A stretch of 64,000 nt of DNA. Source: Austropuccinia psidii. Lineage: Eukaryota > Basidiomycota > Pucciniomycetes > Pucciniales > Sphaerophragmiaceae. The stretch covers positions 43,362,082 through 43,426,081 of the forward strand of contig JALGQZ010000001.1 in NCBI GenBank assembly GCA_023105745.1, read 5' to 3'. Shown here one piece after another: positions 57,977-64,000 of the stretch (the first letter of the stretch is position 1; each line of letters begins with the position of its first letter). The notes beneath the pieces were generated by a model, which did not search any database, had not been told where the DNA came from, and was given only the letters and a program-made list of their open reading frames with translations. The translations under genes and the position numbers were made by a program.

Positions 57977-59402
57977 TCATCGTTTGCGCTCTGCTTTCCA
58001 TTTCTGCATATACAAAAGAAGTCAGATGATATTTTTTCAGCAAAATCACCTCAATCAATCAATCAGAAAAACGCTTTTGAATAAAGTAATTGTGACCAAT
58101 AAACTCACCCAGACTCTTGCACCAGTTTTAATACCCGAATTCATTTTTTCTTTTTGTTGTTTTTCTTCTTCTTCTTCCATTATTGCTTGTCGGTCAAGCT
58201 TATCGTACCAACTCAAATCGCGTCCATTTATTAAGCCTTTTAGTTTCGTACTCCGAGGTCCAAACTTTAAGAATTTTGCACCTTTACCCATCAAGGCCTT
58301 TTTAATCTCCAGTTCTCGTTCCGCTGTCTGTAGAACCTTGAGTCGGTTCATCCTCGACTGTAATTCTCGCATCAATTTTTTCATGTGAGCCTATGTAACC
58401 AAAAAGAATCAGCCAAACCGTCGCGACTTATTATGATGATATGTTGCAAAAGAGTGGCTACCTCAGGATCAGGAGTAAGCTCGTCTTCAGCATCCGAAAA
58501 CTCTTCCTTGAATTTTCCTTTTTGAGATTCCTTGGATAATGACTGTGTACCATTAGATTTGCTACTTTCACTGTGTTTGCGATGTTTTTTGATTGATCCG
58601 AAATCGAAATTTTTTACTGAAGAATAAAAATAAGGGATTAAGGAGATTTTTTTAAAAAAAGAGGCGTTAAATTAAGGATTTCTATTGATGAAATTTTCCT
58701 GTGTTGAGGAAAGAAACCAGTTGAAGTATCTAAAAAGATCACCAACCTTCGTCGATTGAATCTACAAAAATAGTTTTTTGGGCAGATGCAAGGTCATTGG
58801 ATAACTCTTCATGGGAAGATAATTGACTGTCCGCACTACTATCAAGATTTGTAGCTTTTGTTGAGGAAGTACTCTGACGAATTAGCTTGGTAATTTCTAA
58901 ATTGAGTTCAGATTGAGAAAATGAATCTTGATTCGGGACTCGAGTGACCATAGAGCCTAATCTTTCTTTCAATTTATTGATTTTCTTTTTAATGAATTGA
59001 TAATTACTCAAGTAAATGTCTGATTGTACTAGAAAACATTGTTCGATTTGAATTTGAAATTTCACATACGTTTTCTTCAATAGTTTTAAAAGTTTTGATA
59101 TAATTAAAATCTTGAGTCTTTAGTAATTTTACTAAATCGGTATCCAATGAATGATTTCCATTATTTTTTATATGAACGCCGTTTTCGGTTCTAGAGTTGA
59201 TCATTTCAAAATAAAATTCATCGGGATTTTTTAAGCTGGCTTTCTGTCTTAATTTATGGATCCTATCTTGCTTGGAATGATAATCTTTTGCACGTTTTAT
59301 GTAATCCTTATGTTTCTCTAAGATTCCTAGTCTTTGCCGATGCAACGGTTGGGCTCTTTCACGATGCTGACGTTTTTGGATGTTCAACTTGTATCGCGCC
59401 AT
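57977..59402 (-). CDS. UTP11: U3 snoRNP / SSU processome protein Utp11, five exons
   Basis: Nucleolar protein needed for 18S rRNA maturation. Exons on the minus strand: 59402-59070, 58984-58747, 58616-58462, 58390-58109, 58003-57977. They total 1035 bases, 344 residues. Introns are 85, 130, 71 and 105 bp, all GT...AG (donors GTATGT, GTTGGT, GTAGCC, GTGAGT), in phases that keep one frame. The N-terminus (QKRQHRERAQP, GILEKHKDYIKRAKDYHSKQ, KNPDEFYFEM, LLKTQDFNYIKT) and the C-terminal KWKAERKR are family hallmarks. TIFVDS matches the conserved centre. It is longer than yeast Utp11 (about 250 residues) through a Ser-rich insert around exons 2-3. The only convincing host gene here; CpG is retained, unlike the repeats around it. 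Confidence 0.93.
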
Positions 59403-59720
59403 GATTGATTTTATTAAGCTCTTTATTTATATTGAAAGTTAGTCCGATTGAGGCAGATATATCGAGTTGCCTGATGAGGACGGATGCCGATCAAGAGAAA
59501 TCTCGATGGATGGCGATGAATTCTGGAAGGCGATGAATTGGGATGAGCCCTGGGGAACTTCCGCTCGGCGCCCGGCGAAAGAACTCAGCTCAGCCGGCGC
59601 CCTTGCTCCATGCCAAATTCCCACAGTTCTGGAGAAAACATCGAATCGAGCCAAGCCACAATCAAGAAAAGCTCAAGATGTCCTTCCAGTAGAACAAAAA
59701 TGAGAAATACAGTGGAAAAT
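59403..59720. other. CpG-retaining block upstream of UTP11
   Basis: GC-rich compared with its surroundings and still full of CpG (CTCGGCGCCCGGCG, CAGCCGGCGCC). Open frames exist on both strands (59467-59703 plus, 59439-59654 minus) but resemble nothing I know. Could be the UTP11 promoter and 5' UTR, or a first exon of a lost divergent gene. Confidence 0.45.
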
Positions 59721-59829
59721 TTGAGAAATAAGTTTTTTTTGATTGAAATCATGGGTCTCAACTGGGACAAAGCCAATATTTTGGTCCAAAGGGTTAAATG
59801 GCCAGCTCTGGATGTGTATAAAATTTAAC

Positions 59830-60899
59830 TCAAAATACCAGAATGTTTCACCCATCAATAAGTCAAAAGTAACGGGGTGATTGAAAATTGATTTAGATTT
59901 AGTTAGGTAAATTACAAGAGGAATATTTTAAAATAATTGGAAATCTGAAAAAGCTTAAGATGAAAAAACTTGTTGCAAGAAATATAACTCAGGGCCTAGC
60001 TCAAATTTATTAATAGTCAAATTATAAATCTCTGAGTTGAGAAATACTTTTATGAATGAACTCTTTTGATCCATTTTTTTAATTTTGAAAGCAAAAATAC
60101 CAATTTATTAATATAGAAGAGCTTTAAGTTAAATTTTTCAAACCCAAATTCTGTAGGGGATTAAAATAAGGCATTTATTGAGGAAAATTATAGATAAAGA
60201 CTTTTGTTTTAATTACTTGTAAGTAGTATAACCAAGTTTATTAAGTTTCAATATTTTTCCATTAAAAAGATACTTATTTTTGGCTTTTGAAATGAAGTGG
60301 CATACTGTTCAATATTTCCAGATACTGGTCAGGATTGTTTTGATACCATAAAAGTATTTGAATTTTGAAAAATATGGCTAGAAGCTTATTTAATGATATA
60401 ATAATACCATAGATAATTGAAAAAGTGTAAGGTTTGACTATGAAAAAATAAGTAAATATTACTAATATTTTGCTTATTGTACTCTGAATGTCCTTATTAA
60501 AATGATGAATAAGATTCAAAATAATTATGATGATAAAGAAATATTATGATTATGGTGAAAAAATATTTATATTATTTAAATAAATAAATTGATATAAATT
60601 ATATTCTAAACAAAATATAATAAAAGTGAATATGTTAATATTGGATAATTAATATATTTATGGAAATTTATTATTGTTACCAACAAATAATAAATTCATA
60701 AGAAATTTTTATTTAATAATAAAAACAATTTATAACAAGAATATTACTAATATTAGCGGTTATATATTAATATAAATACAATTTCTATTAGTAGAAGAAT
60801 TATTAGAAATAATAAGAAGGAGAAGATTATTATAAAAAGAGAAATAAACCAACTTTCAACACTTTATATTATAGTTTTGGATTATTTTATGCCAAATAA
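59830..60899. other. Extremely AT-rich stretch, no gene seen
   Basis: Long runs of TAATAT/AATAAT with no usable frame, no LTR ends and no clear repeat partner in the window. The right part may be further family E LTR sequence. Confidence 0.6.
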
Positions 60900-61746
60900 T
60901 TTAAATACAGCTTATTTAAATTGTATTTACAAATACAATTTAGATAAATTACAAATATTCTTGATTTCATGTGGAATTAAAGATCTTCAAAGAAAAATTA
61001 ACAAAAACAACAATATATTGAGTGAATCACATCAAAGCTGGTGATTAAAACAAGGATTATATTTTCTCTTGAATAATATAATAGATTTACATGTAAAGAA
61101 TAAAGAAATTACCTTTTGGTTGATGTTCTTATTGTTTTTGATGGGTCTAAGGGGGAAATAGAGGAAAAAGAGCTCTATTTATAGAAGGATCCACCCTTCT
61201 AGAGTCCATAAGGCTTCCAGGAGAGTTTTATTGATGATATCCACAAGAATTGATCAGTATTCTAAGGTTTAGTGATGATTACATCATAATTAAACCTTCT
61301 TATCTCAATATTATGCCATTATTTAGAATTATAACTAAAACTCTAAGTTTTCTAGCATCATAGTATTGGAAAGCCCTAGAATTAAGGTATTTTTTAGTAT
61401 TAATTATAATATATTAGTATCTACCAGTTTCATCACTCATATTACTGTCAAATTGAAAAGGAGATTACACTGTGTGATCATAAACAATCATTTTTATGCT
61501 TTAACTTTTCTCATGAATGCATTTTCATTTATTCACACTACAGCAATTCAGAGAGTGAATAATAATAGCATTTTATGTCCTTACTAAGCTTCCAAGAGGA
61601 TTATATCACATCCTCAAAACTCTATTTTTGATTCTTCTTCTTGTAACTCATCTTTTATGTTGAAAGTTACTATTTTAAGCTTCAAACCAAGATTTCAATG
61701 GGTTATACCCTGGATATAATGATTTAAATTGCATCATTCTTCAGGC
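60900..61746 (-). mobile_element. Inverted family E LTR fragment
   Basis: The reverse complement aligns with 56140-56980, sharing GGTTTAATTATGA, CATCACTAAACCTTA, ACTCTAAGTTTTC and TATAAATAGAGCTC with a neighbouring CTCTATTTCCCCC. Right end cut by a family A LTR at 61747; left end not clear. With 55529-57000 it frames the UTP11 island in opposite orientation. Confidence 0.75.
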
Positions 61747-62720
61747 TGTCACAGGGGCTCTTGGACATAAAAGCAAAAGTGGCCTGGCACTCAGCAATGA
61801 GGGAACTCACTTGGAAGACTCCAAAGAACAAAGAAAAAAAAATAAAGAATTGAATTTCTCTAAGACAAATGCAAGTACAAAGATGAGATGCAATAAGAGA
61901 AATGAGAAGCCAAATGGACAAAGAGCCAAACAAGTAAGTCCTCAATCACTGTTTCAACCTGCCAAAATGAGCAATGGAATTGGTAAGGATATGACCACCA
62001 AATATCCATTTACAGGCAAAGAAAGAAAAGAGAAAAGGTTCTAAATGACTGACTTGATAATATCAGTATTCACTTAACAAAAATGGTAAGATAAATAAAG
62101 ATAAAATAAAATCAAAATATATTAATTAACTGGGGAAAAACCCCCCAGGGTCAAAGGAGGCTGGTATATGTGAAATGTTGAGAGTTTGACTCCGTCAGGC
62201 TGACAACTGGTCTGTATTTAATCCTTGAAGCTGTATTGACAGATTGATGAAGTGTATACCTTTCCAGATTGGGAAATGAACTGTGTTGAATGATTCTCCC
62301 ATGATGTATGATTGAAACACAGGTCTTGATGAATCCAGACTGTATTGAAATGAATGTGGTTGCCAAGCTGGATTGATGGAGCATTGACAGTTGACAACCT
62401 GTTTGGGACTGCCTCTTGAATACCCCTTGGGAATGAATTGACAGTATTCCCTTGAAGGGAATACTTGAAGTGAGAATAACCAATGAATTCCTGATGGAAT
62501 CATTGGTCTTTGAGAAAAAACACCTGCACTTGAGCCTTGATGGGTCCTCTGGATGACATGACACTTTGGTGACTTATGGAATGTTGAATTACCCCTCTGA
62601 TATTGACACCATTGAATTGCTGGTGAAAAAAGGTGCAGAATGGTGTATAACACCATTTATGACAATTTGAGTTGCTGAAGGGTGAAAGTGGCCAAAGGTC
62701 TTTGTGAGTAAAGTCAGGAG
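61747..62720 (-). mobile_element. Family A LTR, U5 side, interrupted by D
   Basis: TGTCACAGGGGCTCTTGGAC at the start, exact R block TATATTAATTAACTGGGG near 62117-62134, closely similar to 6616-7570 and 48905. Stops at GTCAGGAG where a family D LTR begins. The U3 part is not in the window. Confidence 0.88.
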
Positions 62721-63535
62721 TGTAGGGTGTGGATATGAAACTTTGATTAAAAATCAAGTACTTTTCCTGTCCTCAAAATTTGTATAAGGTAAAAAATCAA
62801 TCAAAGATAGTAAGAAATATTATTTTTAAGAGAAAACACGCCAAATTTATTTTTTATAACTTTATTAGTATAAAACAATAATATTATAAAGATTTATTGT
62901 TTTACCAACAATAAAAATTTATCCAAAAATACTCTACAAGAGATATTTAAGGCTACAAAAGAAATTTCTTCAAGAGCAATTTCAATTGGAATTAATTGAG
63001 AAAAAAACTGCAAACAATTAATTAAAGAAAAAGGTCTTTAAAAAGAATATTAAAGAGAAAACATGCCCAAAAGTGACCAGAGTGAATTTGGAAACAAAGT
63101 GACAAAGTTTACAGTGATGAAAGATGCTGTAATTCACTTATGGGGTGGTTCAGGGGTAAAAATGATTATAATGATTTTCTCACGTGGTTAAAAGGTTCAA
63201 AATGATTTTTAAGAGGTGGTTGGAATCTTTTATTGATTGGTTTAACAGTGTTTAAACTAATTAATAAAAGGAAAAGATTCTAACATGAAGAGAAAAGTGG
63301 GGCAAAGAAGACATTCTTTTATAGCCATCAATTCTCTTACTCCAAAAGTAAAATTTACTCTTGTCAGTCGTGAAAAACAGTCTGACAACAGAAAAGCCAA
63401 TTATGGCATCATTGAACCCTGGTTTAGACCAAAAACGGCTGGTTTAAGCCATTTTTAGCCATTTTAGACCCTTCAATCAGCCATTACTATAGCAATACCT
63501 GGTCTAGAGCCTTAAAACCACGTCAGAATGTGTGT
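62721..63535 (-). mobile_element. Family D LTR (unbroken copy)
   Basis: Starts TGTAGGGTGTGGATATG and matches 16805-17320 then 47264-47563 without interruption, so it serves as the empty site that proves the C insertion. It may continue to the window end. Confidence 0.8.
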
Positions 63536-64000
63536 AAGAGGAGTAGAAACCAGTTAAAACTGTTGTTACTATGATTGTTTTATCTTAAGGGTAGTTTACC
63601 CTCTTGGCAACAGCTAAAACTACCCCAGTTGGTATCAAAACCTCATCATCAATTGAGTCCACAGACCCTGTAACTCAATTCCAGGCCAAAAGTGATGAAC
63701 TTTTGCGTGAATTTTGACATCCCACGCCTGTCAGCAAGGAATTTGGGGGTCTAGCCCCCCTTAGAGCTGGACTTCCTTTCCCCCCCCAAATTTAATCTTT
63801 CCAATTTATTTTTCCTTTAATTCCTCATCATGTATTATACTTATAATTTGCATATGTAATTCAATTGAATTGTACAGTACAATACAGTAATAATTGATAC
63901 CTCATATGTAAGTCAAAGTTCACTTATGTAATACACGCGCACATTTTGACATTTCAATTGAATTCAATTGAAGAAAATACTTCAATTCCTCATAACTTCT
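63536..64000. other. Unassigned, perhaps rest of the D LTR
   Basis: No gene or LTR end seen. Contains an AATTCAATTGAATT-rich stretch near 63860 and again at the very end. Confidence 0.4.

Noticed and set aside
1..64000. tRNA or rRNA genes
   Set aside because: No cloverleaf or rRNA-like sequence recognised by eye; the GGCCCCCA-like strings are primer sites of retroelements.

Overview
The window reads as a transposon-packed stretch of a fungal nuclear genome, most likely a rust fungus (Pucciniales). The retroelement proteins resemble what I remember of predicted proteins from the myrtle rust Austropuccinia psidii; that is recollection, not a search result. Almost everything is Ty3/Gypsy LTR retrotransposon. 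I see one convincing host gene: a five-exon UTP11 (SSU processome) gene on the minus strand at 57977-59402.

I name five retroelement families by their LTR ends. A: TGTCACA...TGTGACA. B, sense strand: TGTCAGCC...CCTGACA. C: TGTGAGCC...CTTACA. D: LTR beginning TGTAAGGTGTGG on the plus strand, element on minus. E: TGTGAGCCTTTGAGATAT.... Layout: 1-933, family A LTR pieces; 934-16804, a broken minus-strand D element interrupted by a solo B LTR (1131-2539), a solo C LTR (2709-4629) and a decayed full-length A copy (6616-16163). 16805-47563 is a four-level nest: the D LTR is split by C (17321-47258), C by B (25329-44995), and B by A (31859-41836). 47564-52143, a truncated minus A copy whose LTR holds another solo A-type LTR (48905-50331); 52144-54029, a C LTR; 54030 to about 57000, a deleted E element; 57000-59830, the UTP11 island; 59830-61746, AT-rich DNA and an inverted E LTR; 61747-64000, an A LTR cut by a D LTR.

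The nested A element looks intact. Its LTRs are nearly identical, the target duplication (CAATG) is exact, and gag and pol are open. Gag and pol are separate frames joined by what looks like a textbook -1 frameshift signal: GGGAAAA, a 6-nt spacer that includes the gag stop, then an 11-bp perfect stem. A 14-nt block just after the 5' LTR is perfectly complementary to a conserved block inside the LTR that lies at a plausible transcription start, which suggests Tf1-like self-priming. Pol ends in a chromodomain.

B, C and D use another plan. A short gag1 frame overlaps, in the -1 register, the start of a single long gag-pol frame. In B, a 68-bp intron carries the gag-pol start codon, and the upstream frame stops one base before it, so splicing could choose between the two products. 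Before A inserted, the B gag-pol frame was one uninterrupted 1952-codon frame. Older copies show near-total loss of CpG, as expected for methylated or RIP-like mutated repeats.
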